A model generated the notes under the pieces. The model searched no databases, was not told the origin of the DNA, and saw nothing but the letters and a program-made list of their open reading frames with translations. From Pezizomycotina sp. ARF18 (lineage: Eukaryota; Ascomycota): 64,000 nucleotides of DNA. Location of the stretch: contig AZLU01000036.1 of the NCBI GenBank assembly GCA_002224055.1, positions 197,671 through 261,670 on the forward strand. The letters run 5' to 3'. Positions 11,548-23,746 of the stretch are shown here, in pieces (positions within the stretch are counted from its first letter, which is position 1; every line of letters begins with the position of its first letter). The translations under genes and the position numbers were made by a program.

Positions 11548-14364
11548 TTTGTTAAGTATATAGAATTAAAAGGATATAAATCAAGTATTATAAAGGTCTA
11601 AGGGATATAATTGAAAGTCCTTACGAATTGTGGTGCTGATAGACCAATGTAGTGAATCGCGTTATATATTTTTGCTTTAGACTGCTCGGAGGCCAAATAG
11701 AAGGGAATTAAGGGTTATTTATAGACTTTGAAACCTATTTAACTGCTCCAAGAGAAAAATCACTATTCACATATACACCTTTCAACTTGGTATCTACAAT
11801 CAGGCTGGTATTTGGTTAGGAAGGATCGAAACAGAGTTCTAGGATCTGTCTTTGCCGGTATAGGTAAGCCCTTGCAACAGCTAATGGGGAAATTAATGCT
11901 ATAATCGAGTATTATAATCATGAGTTTCAGCTCTAGAGGTCGAAGTTATCCATTTCAGTGATGTTATCTCATAGTTCGCGTCCTTCACTTCTGCTATACT
12001 ATCGGCTCATAGGTTCCGCGATCGATAGAGTCGAAAGTTTCGATCTTCACCGTTGTTGATAGCTAGCTGACCGGGAGCTTGAGTGTTTGCGGCGACCTTG
12101 AGAACAGAGTACCCAGCAGCGTGGGCCCTTTCGGCAACATTTATTACCTCTTTCATCTGATAATTGTTTCCGCCGAAGGAAACATCGTGAACGGGGACCA
12201 TCTTCTTTTCCGCTTTGCTGCATGGGGTCTCAACCCTGCCCTGTCACTAGATACGGCTGGAAGTTAAGCCAACAGTTTTCAAGGAAATAGGCACGATAAA
12301 AGTGGATCCATCTATAAATTTGCCTCTCAGGTAGAAAAGATGCTTGTTTCATTGTGGATAGATGTTGTTTTCAAGATGTCACCTAGTAAAAACGCGAAGA
12401 TCAATCCATAATTTTCTGATAAGATACTGTTTGTTCCCGCAGACTTTTAAACCGGTGGTATCCGGTCGCTTGTTCGTCTCTAGCTATTCTTGTTTTTCAA
12501 AACATCTGAAATCGCGCATCTGATATCCATGTCTATATCACGACAAGGTTCTAGCGGATATCCCGGATCCGGGTGATCTCGCAAGGAAAGCTAGCATCTC
12601 GCCATCTTGATTTTTTTTTTTTGACAGATGTCAAATGCGGCCCGAATCGAGAAGCGGAGATCTACCCGGTATAATCCTGGTCTGTACCCCGCTTTTTCCC
12701 TTTCTCTCCAGGTGCTAAACAATTAAAATTCCTTTGCGGGCTATTTTAGTTCTCCAAGAGCAGTTTGCCAATTTGTGTAAGTGTTTAGAGCTATATTTTT
12801 ACTTAAGTATTTGTTTGATTGAATATTCTAGCAATTATCCGTCTTCGGAAATGAGTTATTTTCCACAGGTTTTGGGCTTAGAGCATTTGGGACGCGAGAA
12901 CGGAACGCGAGAACCATGAACGTGAAAAAATAGAATTCTTCTAGCATTAAGTCCATTGCGCTGGCGGAGTCACTCTAAGTGTAACTCTAATTATATCACA
13001 AGTACAGATGAGATCATTATCTGTAATCAAAAAACATCGAGCAATTATAGTGAAGTTTAAGGGGTTATTTAATAATTGTATGTGTTTTTAAACAAAACAT
13101 ATTTTTTATACGCGGTATATTCTGATGGAGGATCTGGAAGCTTTGAATCTAGGGCGAGGATTGAACCGTTTCGAGTATATTTAATTGTCAATTTTCTTAA
13201 ATATTTAATGAAACTGAGAAAACGCAGGAGCTTGCTATAATATTAATATTAAGACTTATATTTAATGTCTTATATATAAAAAGAGAGGCATTTTCTTTCT
13301 TTTGTCCAGGGTTTTCCAGTTGATTTCTTTATCATGTGCTCAGATTAGAAACCCTGAATATTTTCCAATTTTTTTTTTTTCGGGAGATGCCCGGTGAACA
13401 CAGCCAACGTACTGAGACGGATACCAACCTCACTAGGAAACTTTACATTCCTTCTAACCAGCCCCGTTGTGTTGAGTGCCCTTCAACAGCAATATAATCT
13501 GAATGTTGTCCTAAGACCGGCATTTGCTGGAAAAACCGTGGTTCTCTAGTCTCGTATCGAGCAAGCATCCCTGCCTACAAGCAAGGGAAACTTGTTTTGG
13601 ATAAGAAAAGAGTTCAAAGATTTCACTGTAAAAGGAAGCTTTGGCTTTTTTGGCCCCGATAGGAAAACGACAAAGTAATTACTGGCATAAAGTGTCGTTC
13701 GGTCTATTTTCTCCCCATAGCGTCTTATGTATGCTTGTTCTTTCGGCTTGTTGATTTCAAATGCGGTCTCGCGGATTTCGTCGGAAACGTCACGCTAGAA
13801 AGTTCCTCGAATAGATAGAGAACATGGCATCCTAACTCCCAGATTTCATGGAAGGACAGGAGGAATAGATTGATGTGAAGGGACCAAAACATACACGTAT
13901 CGATGCGATCTCTGGTTGACTTGGAGAGGGCTTTTGGAGTTTCGCCGTAGCGATGAATGAGCAAGGTACCATAATTCTGCGACAGCTGAATAGATCGTAG
14001 AGGGTGACTGTGAGTATATTTTGGGCCCGAAGGGTCCTTCTCGAAATTTGTATTTTCGCATGAAGATATAATGTTCATGGGTTAAATAACTCTCAACACC
14101 GCGAGAGATAATAAACAACTAATAAGTAACTACGAGGCATTAAATTTTTTTTTCTTTCACTGGCAGTCTTTGATTTCCTTCTCATGCCTATGTCTATTTA
14201 CCTTTGGGATAAAAATGAAGACTAAATATTTATTCGATAATAATAAGCTTTGACAGCTGCTCATTCCATCGATCCAGTCTTCTCCAGACCAGATTTAATT
14301 CTTTCAAATATCTTTATCTAGCAGAACTTATCCCAGTAAGCTTCCCACTTCGTTTGCAAGCCCT
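11548..14364. other. Intergenic with weak ORF fragments
   Basis: A 64-codon minus ORF (12,007-12,201) has balanced, coding-like composition (VHDVSFGGNNYQMKEVINVA) but no family I recognise and no flanking exons I can join. Minus ORFs at 13,725-14,118 overlap one another and show no motif. The rest shows AT-rich spacer and a T9-T13 tract near 12,610 and 13,367. Confidence 0.35.
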
Positions 14365-17300
14365 CTAGCCACGTCTCAAAGGAATCACGTCATCATGGAT
14401 CCTCAGATTGCCATTCTTCACACCCCTCCACCCCGCAACGGGGGCTTTGACGTGCGATGGCCAGGCGGACATACTACCGCCAATTTGCTTCTAACTCGCC
14501 CTTCTCTCGGGCAACCCGTTTCGCGAAACACTCCTCGCAAATGTCACAATCGGTGCAGTAGATACACCTGTATACGCCACCTCTTGTCCAGGATTTTATC
14601 TCTGTGCGGCAAGAGTCGCAATTAAACTCGACGCCGCTGGGGAGGAGACCTTCACTCATCTCCTCCGCAATAGTCATTGGGCCCATCATGGTGCATGATC
14701 ATTCTCGGTATCTTTAGATTCGGGCGCCAACTGTCTTTCCGATAAGACATATTCTTTATCGTCGTAAGGGGCTGTACTGGAGTTAGAAACAGAGACACCC
14801 CACAGCCGGCTCCAGGCGCCTGTTGCCTCGCCATATCCTTCTCGTAAACGTCCCCATTTAGAACATACAGCTGCGCCGTAAGCGCAACCTCTGCTTCGTA
14901 TTCCATACCAGAAACACAGCCCAGCACGCGGGCGAGCGAGCGTAAGGCGAAACTGTCGTTGTTTCCGGTGTCGTCGGTGAGCAAGTCCACGCAGGCGCGG
15001 AAGGAAGCCTGCATGGTTTCTGCCAGCTCTGTTGCAGGACCGAGGTTGCGAAGCATCACCGAGAACGAAATGACGATGGCGACTCCGGGGCTCTGAAGTC
15101 GGGCTCCAGTACGTCGACCAGCTTGGCTTGGAGGTTTTTTGTTTCAGCGAGGGCTACGGTCATAATTTTGGGGTCTCGGATTTCCTAAAATCTTCGAAAA
15201 GGGCTTCGGAGAGCTGGTAGCACGCTCTCTCAACCTGAGCGGGCTTCGCCGCCGGGTCTTCGATAATCCCCGAAGTAATTTCTTGGCCTCGGCGCGTATC
15301 ATTCATCACGGTTTGAGCAAAGGTAGCCGCATGGAGCTGTATGTTTATCCTGACCAAACGCAAGTTTCGGTTCGATGACCCAACGCCAAGGTCCCGAATA
15401 ACATCGCTGTAAAGGTTAAGCAGGCATTGCTCTTCATTAGAGTACTTCGCCACCTGCTGTGGGTCGTCATGGCACTCGAGGTTCGTGAAATATACTGAAA
15501 GTTTCGCTCTCGAGAAGGCTTTTAGGACTTCCATAGCTTTCTTGTGCTCGTTATTTTCCCTGAGCTGTATGATGACGTCCTTTGAAGCGTCAAAAACTCT
15601 AGACTGGGATAGTCTGCGTGGCCAATGTTCTCTACAGCGAGGTCCCATTTCTTAAGAAAGGCTGTTACCTTTGCGAGAGTACAGAAAGTATAAGACATAT
15701 CTCGCCGCTCGTCGTCACTGGGCTCCTTTGTGTACGTCGGCTTCGCTTCTTCATTTTCGCGGTAAATTTTTAGCGCGGCGCTTAATGTCAGGAAAGATCC
15801 ATTCAGATAGTATGACCACCGCTCCGAGGGGTATTTCCAGGTCGTTTCGAATAAAATTGTACCCTTCCACTTAAGCAGTCGGAATCTTTCAGCGTCGCAA
15901 ATTTGCGCAAGCCGTAAGCCCTCATCGAATGCCTCTACAGCTTCGTCGTAGAGCTCGATATCGCGCAGAGCTAACCCATACCTAGATATGCCCTAGGTGT
16001 TTTTTGAATGTCGTGGAACGCGTTCGATACTATCTGGATCGATCGTAGGGTAAAGAAATTAGCATTAACATCGTCGACGAAACACTCGCAGTATTGTCGC
16101 AACGGTGCATTTTCGCAAATCGGAGCTAACTCGAAACACCGAAGCAACGCACTGTGAGCGCGGATGAAAGCCGAGCCGGCTTCCAATATACCGTTGCATA
16201 AGAACCAGTTTTCAATATGACCACGTGCGATAGGGATGAACACCGCCCAAGGGTTTTGGGCGATCGGCGGAACCATTCCCGTATTTCATCGGTTAGACTA
16301 GAGAGACTCATCGCACGGTTTGCCAGAATCCAATCGCCCGCAGAACTTTTTCCTCTTCCGCATCATTTCCTTGAAGTATCGTACATGGCGATTCTTGGCC
16401 GATGTACTCAAAAGGTTGCAGAGACTGGCCTTTGTTGGTAAACAGACTATGAGACTCTCTAAGACCGTCTCAGCCATTTCGTTGCTCACAATTTGACTCA
16501 TCTGCAGGAGATGCCATAGGCACATTTGCGGGCGTAGGCTTTTAACATTGACTGGGCTCCTGAGCCATATCCATCCTGTAAGTAAGACAATACTGTTGCG
16601 CCGTAGTCACTGCCAAGGCTTAAGATTGAGCAAATAAGGCGAAAATGATCGCGTGCGCCTGAGATGGGCTACAGCGCAGAGCTTGGGGATCGTTGTGCGT
16701 TATGGCCTTACGGAAGTAGTCCCTTAGCGATGGCTCTTGGAAATTTAGAATGTTGCTGGCGTCTTCGGTAAGCATGTCCTGCCCTCGGATTCCTCGCCGG
16801 AGTACAACCGCCTTCCTCGTTATCAGAGTCACTGTCTTCACTACTTTCGGCACCCCACGGTTGTTTATTCGCAGGAGGCGTTCCCAAAGATCCTTCGCCG
16901 GCCGCTTCATCCATGCTGATAGTGTGCTCATCCGGATGATGAACATGAGCAGATTAGCTTCCGCTACCGAAAGGTCTGCCTTGCGTAGGCGTCCAGGCCA
17001 GGATGCCAGACAATATTTCTCTATCTTCTGGCGGCGGTTCTTTGGCAATCGCTCAGTAAAGTATCGTAAATCCAGAAATATTGGCTGGTAGACTCTGCAG
17101 TTCCTTGCGGATGGGTCCTTCGTAACCAATACCGTTCAGCCTTCGCATGGTGTGGGCGACATATAGAAATGCTAAGTTTCCCTGTTAGCTAATCCGCAGA
17201 CATACAGGGAAAGAAAAGAGATTTCCTCACATCAGCACTGGCCGAGACCTTTTTGATAAGTGAACGGCGAACCTTCAGCCTGAGCTTCCGCAACCTGGAG

Positions 17301-18903
17301 AGTATCTTAACCTGGGAAGCAGCCACTTTGCACAAATCTCCGAAAATGTTCTCCCTGCTGAGCTCGATCTGATTTTTTGACAGTGCAGAGAATTTTACCT
17401 CCAGGGACGAATCGCCGGTTATTATTAGCTGGATCTCGCACTTTTGTCCCTCGCGCTGCAGAAAAATGTAAGAAGTTGATCCTCGCAGCCGTAGGTTTGG
17501 ATACCGTCAAGAATTAATATTAATCTTTTGTCGGAGCCGTCCGGAAATTTAGATTCAAAGAGCTGATGCCACTTCTCCTGGATATCCTCGCTTTGGTAAA
17601 AACGGAGGTCTCGCAGGGTGTCTCGCAATAGCGGGCATCGTTTTTCCGCGATCTTCATGCACCACAGGGAAAGCATATCTGACAAAGACGGCGGTTCCCT
17701 CTCGGCAGTAAGGAAGCATATTAACGAGACGGAGGAATCGTCAGAGAACTCTTTTCTAGGTAACGCAACGTTTTTAATGCCGCGTCGATTTCCCCATCCG
17801 GACTCGCCACGATCCAGAGGTAACTCTCAACGTTGTTCACTACATCTAGAAATGCCGTTTCATTTGCGATCCACTCGAAGACTCCCGGCGCGGAAGCTCT
17901 TTCTAGCTCTAGGAGACGCTGCTGCGTTGGCCCGTAGTTGGGATTCTGTAGGATGTGCTTGAGCCGTTCAAAGCTGGCAGGTCTCCTAACGCGGGATTTG
18001 AGCTTGCCGACCTGCTCCCCGAAATGCTTACTGAAAGGCTCCAATGCCCTAAGGATTTCGCGGTGCATGTGTGCACTTTCGTGGCTGCGCTTGACGAGCT
18101 CGCTGACACTCGCGTTAGTACCGACGGTAACCTCTAATACTTCCTCCGTGATCGTAGTGTTTTTCTCAATGGACAGCTGCATGGACTTGATGTTTTCAAC
18201 TTGATGTTTTCAGCGATGGCTTCCGTCTCGTCGCGCGTGTCGATGGCGGTCCTCAGCGTCTGCATCATGGTGGCCGACTCGAGCCTCTTGAGGTCCTCGT
18301 GGAGGTATCGTATGCGCCCTGAAGCTTAGGATCACTGCCTTTAATTAGGCAACTCGCCCACGAGCTCAGCCTACCTTTCGCGCGGTACGAGTACGCGAGG
18401 GCGGACATCTTGAGGATCGAAGAGAAGACTGATGAGGTTCACTTGAAATTCCCTGCGAGAGGGGATTTCCCTTCGAGTAAAGACAACCGCTGGAGGAATG
18501 ATTGCATGAGATCGAAGAATGCCTCGATCATATCGTAATCGTCGGATACGTGCTTCGAAGCGGTCATGACGAACGTGAAGGCCGTAAGGATAGCCGAGCT
18601 GGGGGAAAGCGGCATTGGCCGCGTTTGCAATTTGCTTTGTAGCGGCCTGGATGATATCGCGTTAGCCGATATCAGAGACCGTAGCCTGTCGAGCTTGCCT
18701 TTGTCATGACGAAAGGATTTAAAGGCGTCCAGTTGTTTCTGCTGCTGTGCAACGATAGTGGCGATACTCTGCTGGGACGAAGCTAGGACGCTGCGGATGT
18801 TGATGGTAGATATCTCAGAGAAATTATTCAGCGCCTCCTCCCACAGCATCGCGACATCTGTTTCGACGTTTGTGGGACCCATCTTTAGTCCCCCACGTTT
18901 CAA
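14365..18903 (-). CDS. NLR/STAND protein: Goodbye - P-loop NTPase - helical repeats - ZZ finger
   Basis: About 4.5 kb, near 1,500 aa, the usual size of fungal STAND proteins that mediate non-self recognition in the cytoplasm. The N-terminal 150 aa (18,903-18,439) match the fungal Goodbye domain (MLWEEALNNF; HDKGKLDRLRSLIS; ASKHVSDDYDMIEAFFDLM; LSLLEGKSPLAG). The NTPase region follows: the Walker A coding ATGGGGAAATCGACG (Met-Gly-Lys-Ser-Thr) lies at 17,783-17,797 in a frame different from the flanking LWIVASPDG, and a Walker-B-like LILILDGIQ lies near 17,500-17,526. A 59-nt intron (17,230-17,172, GTGAGG..CTTAG) precedes LYVAHTMRRLNGIGYEGP. Helical, TPR-like sequence spans 15,100-16,500. A C-terminal ZZ-type zinc finger (CDSC..CIYCTDCDICEEC) lies at 14,540-14,620, and the gene ends after KNGNLRIHDDV. 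Many one-base frameshifts break the ORF; whether these are errors or decay is unresolved. Confidence 0.85.
17172..17230 (-). other. Intron of the NLR gene
   Basis: The 59-nt segment has a GTGAGG donor, a TTAGCTAACA branch-like site and a CTTAG acceptor. Removing it joins the NTPase part to the downstream helical part (LYVAHTMRRLNGIGYE), both recognisable in the family. Confidence 0.65.
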
Positions 18904-19910
18904 TCTCGAGACCGAATTTGTAAAACCGACGTTGAAATTATAAGCTGTTTTATAGGTCTGTCTATATTTATCTATCGAGGAGACGTATATCGTCCATTAT
19001 AAAGTCCCCCTCGAATGTCCCTCGCTAAGAGAACGGGGCTTCGCTTCCCTCTCGTATATTCGTTTCGAAACTGACCTGCTCGGCTTTACGGCCAGATCGA
19101 GCACTGTAACGTCAGTCGGGTCTGGGATCTGGACTCGTCAAAAATTCCGGAGCGGCGGTGCAGCGACCCCCACGGTCCGCAAAAAACCAACCAATAACTT
19201 TCATAGGCTTGAACAATGAAAATTATCGATAAATCGTTACTTGAACCACCTAACTGAAATCCATTGGAACTTCTACGGTTGCAGATATATAGATTTGAAA
19301 ATTTAAATATACCGGTTTCTCGAGAGCCTCATGCGCCTAGGGAAAGGGGCTAGATGGTTTCGTAGATAAGCTTTTTATCCGCAGGTGAAATATAATCTGG
19401 CAGTTAGCATTTCTTACTGTAAAGAGTTGGGCACATCTGTATGAAAATCTAAGGAGATATACCCTTACTCGACGGTCTTTGCTAATTCGAGAATATACTT
19501 GCATGCTTGTCTCATTATAGCTATATAGGATGTGAGAGTATTTGGAAGGCTTATCGATATTCCTACCGGGAATTTCCCCATCAGTGAATGGGGGTCGTCC
19601 GCGCGTAGCGCCAGTTCGGAAATCTCCATCTCAGATATTAAGGGACCCTTGCACTAATATACACCATTGTGAAATAACTAGTTATGAACTTTTAATACAC
19701 AATCGTCGTTTTCTCGCTTCTCTTTCTCGAACGAGGCGATTTATAAGCAGGGTATGACGATCGTTATAGGTAATTTAAGCAGGCTCTCAAGTCCAAAATC
19801 GTCAGACGGCCTATAACGTCGAACTTATAGTTCGAAATGTGGCCCTCTAATGTATACGGGTTTCTTTATACTTATTTGATTAACTTTTCGTGTGGAAGAG
19901 TGCGGAGGGG
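18904..19910. other. Intergenic upstream of the NLR
   Basis: Presumed promoter region of the divergent side. No second gene is recognised, and a 71-codon plus ORF (19,542-19,757) has no motif. Confidence 0.3.
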
Positions 19911-19940
19911 GTCAAAAGCCTTAACCATTAGGCCACCCGG
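19911..19940 (-). repeat. 5'-half fragment of tRNA-Arg, inverted
   Basis: Thirty bases are an exact reverse complement of positions 20,685-20,714 of the intact tRNA-Arg, from the acceptor stem through the D-arm into the anticodon stem. The match ends abruptly on both sides, so it is a fragment and not a gene. Confidence 0.85.
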
Positions 19941-19965
19941 CTGTGACTCTACGACAATGACACTG

Positions 19966-19992
19966 AAAAAAAAAAAAAAAAAAAAAAAAAAA
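19966..19992. repeat. A27 homopolymer
   Basis: An uninterrupted A run lies about 25 bp from the inverted tRNA 5' fragment. A T run of the same apparent length is found on the far side of the intact tRNA. Confidence 0.9.
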
Positions 19993-20058
19993 CAAAGAAA
20001 TAAAATCGTATGGAAGAAGCCAAGAGTGAATCCATTTATGTGCCACGAAGCTTGAGCT

Positions 20059-20325
20059 TTATAAACACCCTCTAAGAATTAGTAAAAACGCGCAATCAGG
20101 TATATAATATTTCATTATGACTTTATATACATCTCGCTGCAGGTACATCGAGGCGTGATTCTGGCCACTATCTTTGCTTCTAAGGGCCCTCCGGTAACTG
20201 CAAGCCTTCTGACTTCCATTGGCATCTAAGTCGAATCGGAACCGATGAAACCGCAAATAAACCAGCAGCTTCTCGCCTATGATAACCCGCAGCTCTAGCT
20301 TGTCATATTCACGGAATCTTCCCAA
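20059..20325 (-). CDS. Hypothetical ORF, 88 aa, doubtful
   Basis: An open frame from ATG to stop with mixed charged and aromatic composition (YDKLELRVIIGEKLLVYLRF). There is no recognised domain, no neighbour context and no splice site evidence. It may be a chance ORF. Confidence 0.15.
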   Translation of the reverse strand: MGRFREYDKLELRVIIGEKLLVYLRFHRFRFDLDANGSQKACSYRRALRSKDSGQNHASMYLQRDVYKVIMKYYIPDCAFLLILRGCL

Positions 20326-20682
20326 AGTAAGGCACCAACAGTTGGTAAAATTTCCTTAATAGCTATAGAGCTATATGTACATGCCCCTTTCGTCCAGTAT
20401 TATCAATACTCGAGGAATTTGCCAAAACACCCTCCCTAACCGTGCCTCTGCCAGTTCGGCTGTCTTACGGTGAAATTTTGAATTTTGAGACTTTTCTTTT
20501 TTCGTTCCAAATATTTGAATCAGAACCAGCCGAACGCGCTGTAAGACTCTGCGTCCTCTGTTCCGCACCAGAATACACCTGGAGTTTGGAAAAAGCAAGT
20601 ATCAAAGTTGCGTCAAGGTTTATAATAGGCATTTTCTCGATCCCAGTCTTTGATCTTAATTGGTTGTCGCTTTATTCGCACA

Positions 20683-20773
20683 GCCCGGGTGGCCTAATGG
20701 TTAAGGCTTTTGACTTCTATCGTTCTGCAACGAAAATATCAAAGGATTCTGGGTTCGAGTCCCAGTTCGGGTG
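20683..20773 (+). tRNA. tRNA-Arg(UCU) with 18-nt intron
   Basis: Cloverleaf read directly: acceptor GCCCGGG/TTCGGGT (three G-U pairs, 20,683-20,689 with 20,766-20,772), T8 and G9, D-arm GCC-TAATGGTTAA-GGC, anticodon stem TTTGA/TCAAA, anticodon TCT at 20,716-20,718, and T-arm CTGGG-TTCGAGT-CCCAG. The discriminator base is G at 20,773. An 18-nt intron (20,720-20,737) interrupts the anticodon loop one base 3' of the anticodon, the canonical eukaryotic position. Mature length is 73 nt. The three wobble pairs in the acceptor are somewhat unusual. Confidence 0.95.
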
Positions 20774-20784
20774 CGCGATAAGGC

Positions 20785-20793
20785 TTTTTTTTT
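20785..20793 (+). terminator. RNA polymerase III terminator of the tRNA gene
   Basis: A run of nine T residues begins 12 nt after the tRNA 3' end, as expected for Pol III termination. Confidence 0.85.
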
Positions 20794-20851
20794 ATTCTAT
20801 TTTCATCTCCATCGATATTGTCGTGATCTTTGTTGGTCTGGTGTGATGTTG

Positions 20852-20856
<5 letters not shown>

Positions 20857-20883
<27 letters not shown>
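20857..20883. repeat. T27 homopolymer
   Basis: Uninterrupted T run 3' of the tRNA; see the A27 tract on the other side. Confidence 0.9.
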
Positions 20884-21023
20884 CCTCGTGTTGAGTTTTT
20901 GGAACTTTTGTAAAACTTTTCCAGCAGATAATTTTTATTGTGAGGAACATGCTTGCGGTGGCTACTGAGGGGATAAAACCATTTAACTTTATTACTGCTT
21001 ATTTTGAAAATAAAAAAAGGAAA

Positions 21024-21046
21024 CACCCGAACTGGGACTTTAACCC
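21024..21046 (-). repeat. 3'-end fragment of tRNA-Arg, inverted
   Basis: Twenty-one of 23 bases match the reverse complement of the T-arm and 3' acceptor of the intact tRNA. The first 16 are exact, and CG of the T-loop is replaced by TT. In the minus orientation it is followed by a T-rich run (TTTCCTTTTTTTATTTTC) like the downstream flank of the intact gene. A further weak echo (CACCTGAACTGG) lies at about 21,062. Confidence 0.75.
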
Positions 21047-21302
21047 CGTCACGAAAACAAAACACCTGAACTGGAAAACCAAAGTGAAAAGGACAGATCC
21101 ATTTTATTAACATGCTCAAGAGGGCAAAGAGAATAACAAATACACGAGCTGGAAACATACAGCTTAATGGATCAAATCTGTTAGGTGAGGAAGAGAGCTT
21201 TGAAATTCAGGACTGGTATAAAAAGTGTAGCGAGTAACGTATAACGAAAGTAAAATATATTAAGAAACCGAAAACATGATCACAATTATCCCATACACTC
21301 GG

Positions 21303-21336
21303 TCTGAATGCGATCTCAGTCTGAATGCGATCTCAG
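21303..21336. repeat. 17-bp perfect tandem duplication
   Basis: TCTGAATGCGATCTCAG occurs twice back to back with no differences. Confidence 0.95.
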
Positions 21337-21880
21337 ACTTCTTTCCAACCATGACCATTTATCGAAATATTCGCGTTTTGAAATTTATGTATATTATTTA
21401 TCTTCGTAACGTCATAATATACATCCGAGGAAGAAATAAAGAATTTGAATTGAAGCTTGTCCGAAGTCCTCCCGAATGAGACCGCCGTCTTTGATGTTTC
21501 TTGTCGAATGTGCATGGTCTGAGTCAATCCGGTCAGCGTATCCATCGTCACCCCTTTGGATTCTACGGACCATATAAGCAGCACCGAGTGGGATACCGCT
21601 AGATAGCAAGTCTACATGCAGAGCTATCTTTATCGCGCTTATCGCGTTTACTATACTTGTTTTATCCCTTCATCGTATCTCTCACGGTAAGGATATTTTT
21701 CGTAACCAGGAATGAGGAAAATATTTCAGCTCGATGGGGTATATGACATTACTGCGATGCTTGTAATTCCGTTGATACTAGGGGATATGTGCTGATATAT
21801 ACAGCCTTTCATAACGGTGTATCTGTATTTAGCAAGAATTCGTATGAAACTTCGCTGTGAAGAAGTCTTTCTTTCTCGCT

Positions 21881-21912
21881 TTATTTATTTATTTATTTAT
21901 TTATTTATTTTT
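21881..21912. repeat. (TTTA)n microsatellite
   Basis: About eight uninterrupted copies of a TTTA/ATTT unit. Confidence 0.9.
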
Positions 21913-23091
21913 CATCGAAAGGTATTTGGTGTCCGTTGAATGAGACCCATTTTCTGCTTAAAAATATGAGATTGGACGCGACTTTTAGCAAGAATTCGTT
22001 ACAAGGTTTGACTAGTATGTTAAGTAACGTCACGCAATAGGCTTATCTTTGTATTTATCCATTGCTGTTTAGAGACCGGATGTTTGGTTTCTCTTCCTCG
22101 TTCCGGGGGAGAGAAAGAGAGCCTAGGGCAATTTTCAGTATTTTCGTGTTACTTATCGTTCGTTTCAAAAGTAAACGGCTGACGACCGCGACGAACGAGC
22201 GGCTTGGTACCAGGCATCTATGAATTCGTACAACCAATTATCTTTATTATATTAGTTAACCGCACGTTCTCTATAGAACTGCGTCAACTAACTTCGTTAT
22301 GAAAGTATATGGAATCGTAATAGTTTCTAATAGTTTAAAATGGAAATTCTTCTCGATATCTGGATATAGGAAGAGCGGCGATCATTTCACATATGAAATA
22401 CGGGATGCTGCGAATGAGATGGGTGACTCCAGGTATCAACGGAAAGGGCTCCGTCCTCTTTTTCTCTGCTGCATTTTATAACCCGTAGTCGCGAAGATTT
22501 TCGTCACAAATTTCCTTTTTTTGGGAGAGGGGCACTTGTCAAAAAAAAATTTTTACATATTCCGAAGCGAAATGATACAGAATATGTATTGTTCACCCTT
22601 TCCCGTTCGTATCAAGCGAGTGGTTGCAGCCAGTGGGGAATTTCAGTAACCTTTGAACAAGCTGCTGCCCGTAAAGTTTGTCATTTGGTCGGCTCTCGCC
22701 TGTATGCGCGCGGGGCTCGTACCCGTTGCCATTGGGCGATACCGAATAGGTTCTCAAGGGAAAACTTTCCAGAGTTATAATGAGTCAAAACTGCAACGGG
22801 AATTTTTTATCGTCCTCGGGTATACCTGAAAGTAACGAGCACCTTAGAAAAACCTACTTCTTTGCATAGACTACGTGTTGATGGAGGTTATTGTCAAACT
22901 TTAGACTGGGCTTTTATCGAATGTTGTTTGACTTTCAAAGATTGGTATCCGGGGTCATGCAGCTAAGATCAGGCGGGGCTTTGTTTATTTTTCTTTTCCT
23001 TTCCTTTTTGTTTTTAGGAAATCTTTGTTTATCCTTAGCGGTCTCGTAGATCATTGAGCCAGCTTTCGCTTATATAAAGGAGAACTGGTGA

Positions 23092-23338
23092 TCATTCTGC
23101 GGAAGGATTGACTTGGAATTTTATCAATGCGTTAACAAGAAGCTTTGTTGGAATTTCTTGTCCGCCTATGTTCTGCCAAAATTTCCGAGGGGGGACGTTG
23201 GTGTAATCTATAGACATATTCCGGATCTTCAGAATCAATTGCCTCCTGAAAACCCCGATTTCTCGGGTATATAGCCTGCCGATTGGTCGCCATACCGCTG
23301 ACAACTTTTGACCTGATGCGTATGGATTTCTGCGACAT
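23092..23338 (-). pseudogene. Decayed ORF with a heat-labile-enterotoxin-like motif
   Basis: The minus-strand frame contains YVYRLHQRPPSEI, which resembles the VYR..xR.P.EI start of the ADP-ribosyltransferase fold in fungal heat-labile enterotoxin alpha-chain-like proteins. The frame is lost soon after and there is no signal peptide or downstream catalytic block, so at most a fragment remains. A diverged copy of the same DNA lies at about 25,870-26,050. The family assignment rests on one short motif and is tentative. Confidence 0.25.
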
Positions 23339-23667
23339 AGAAAGCTTAGTAACTATCTTATACTCACTTGGAGCATTCTATAGTAGTGATTGATATCAGT
23401 ACTGCCCCCTGGTTAATGTTAGGGTTATACGATAAATGGGTGAGCTTGACTGTTGTTCGGAGCATGGGAAACTATCGACCGAATCTCTTCCAATAAGTTC
23501 CTTTCTTATTAACTTACGGCATATTGTATGAGCGGGCGCAAATTAGCACGGCGTAACTGATTCATTTCCGATGTTAAGGTATCTGAGTTTTCTAGTGCCG
23601 AGAGGGTGCCTATCCATCCTCCGGCTCATGTCATGCCCGTCTCCCTTAATTCTTTATATATAGTGTA

Positions 23668-23746
23668 CAGGTGGTGGCCAACGTATAGTGTATAAACTTC
23701 AACTCCAAGTTGAGATATCGTTAGAACCCCAAAATTCTTAAAATTA
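23668..23746. repeat. Left terminal inverted repeat of the transposon
   Basis: Seventy-nine bases pair with the right repeat at 25,042-25,121. Mismatches are mainly transitions plus one 1-nt gap. Confidence 0.85.

Larger units (their letters stand above)
21047..23091. other. Intergenic, no gene recognised
   Basis: Short ORFs on both strands lack motifs. The stretch holds two small repeats listed separately. A 63-codon plus ORF at 22,589-22,780 has coding-like composition but no family. Confidence 0.3.
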
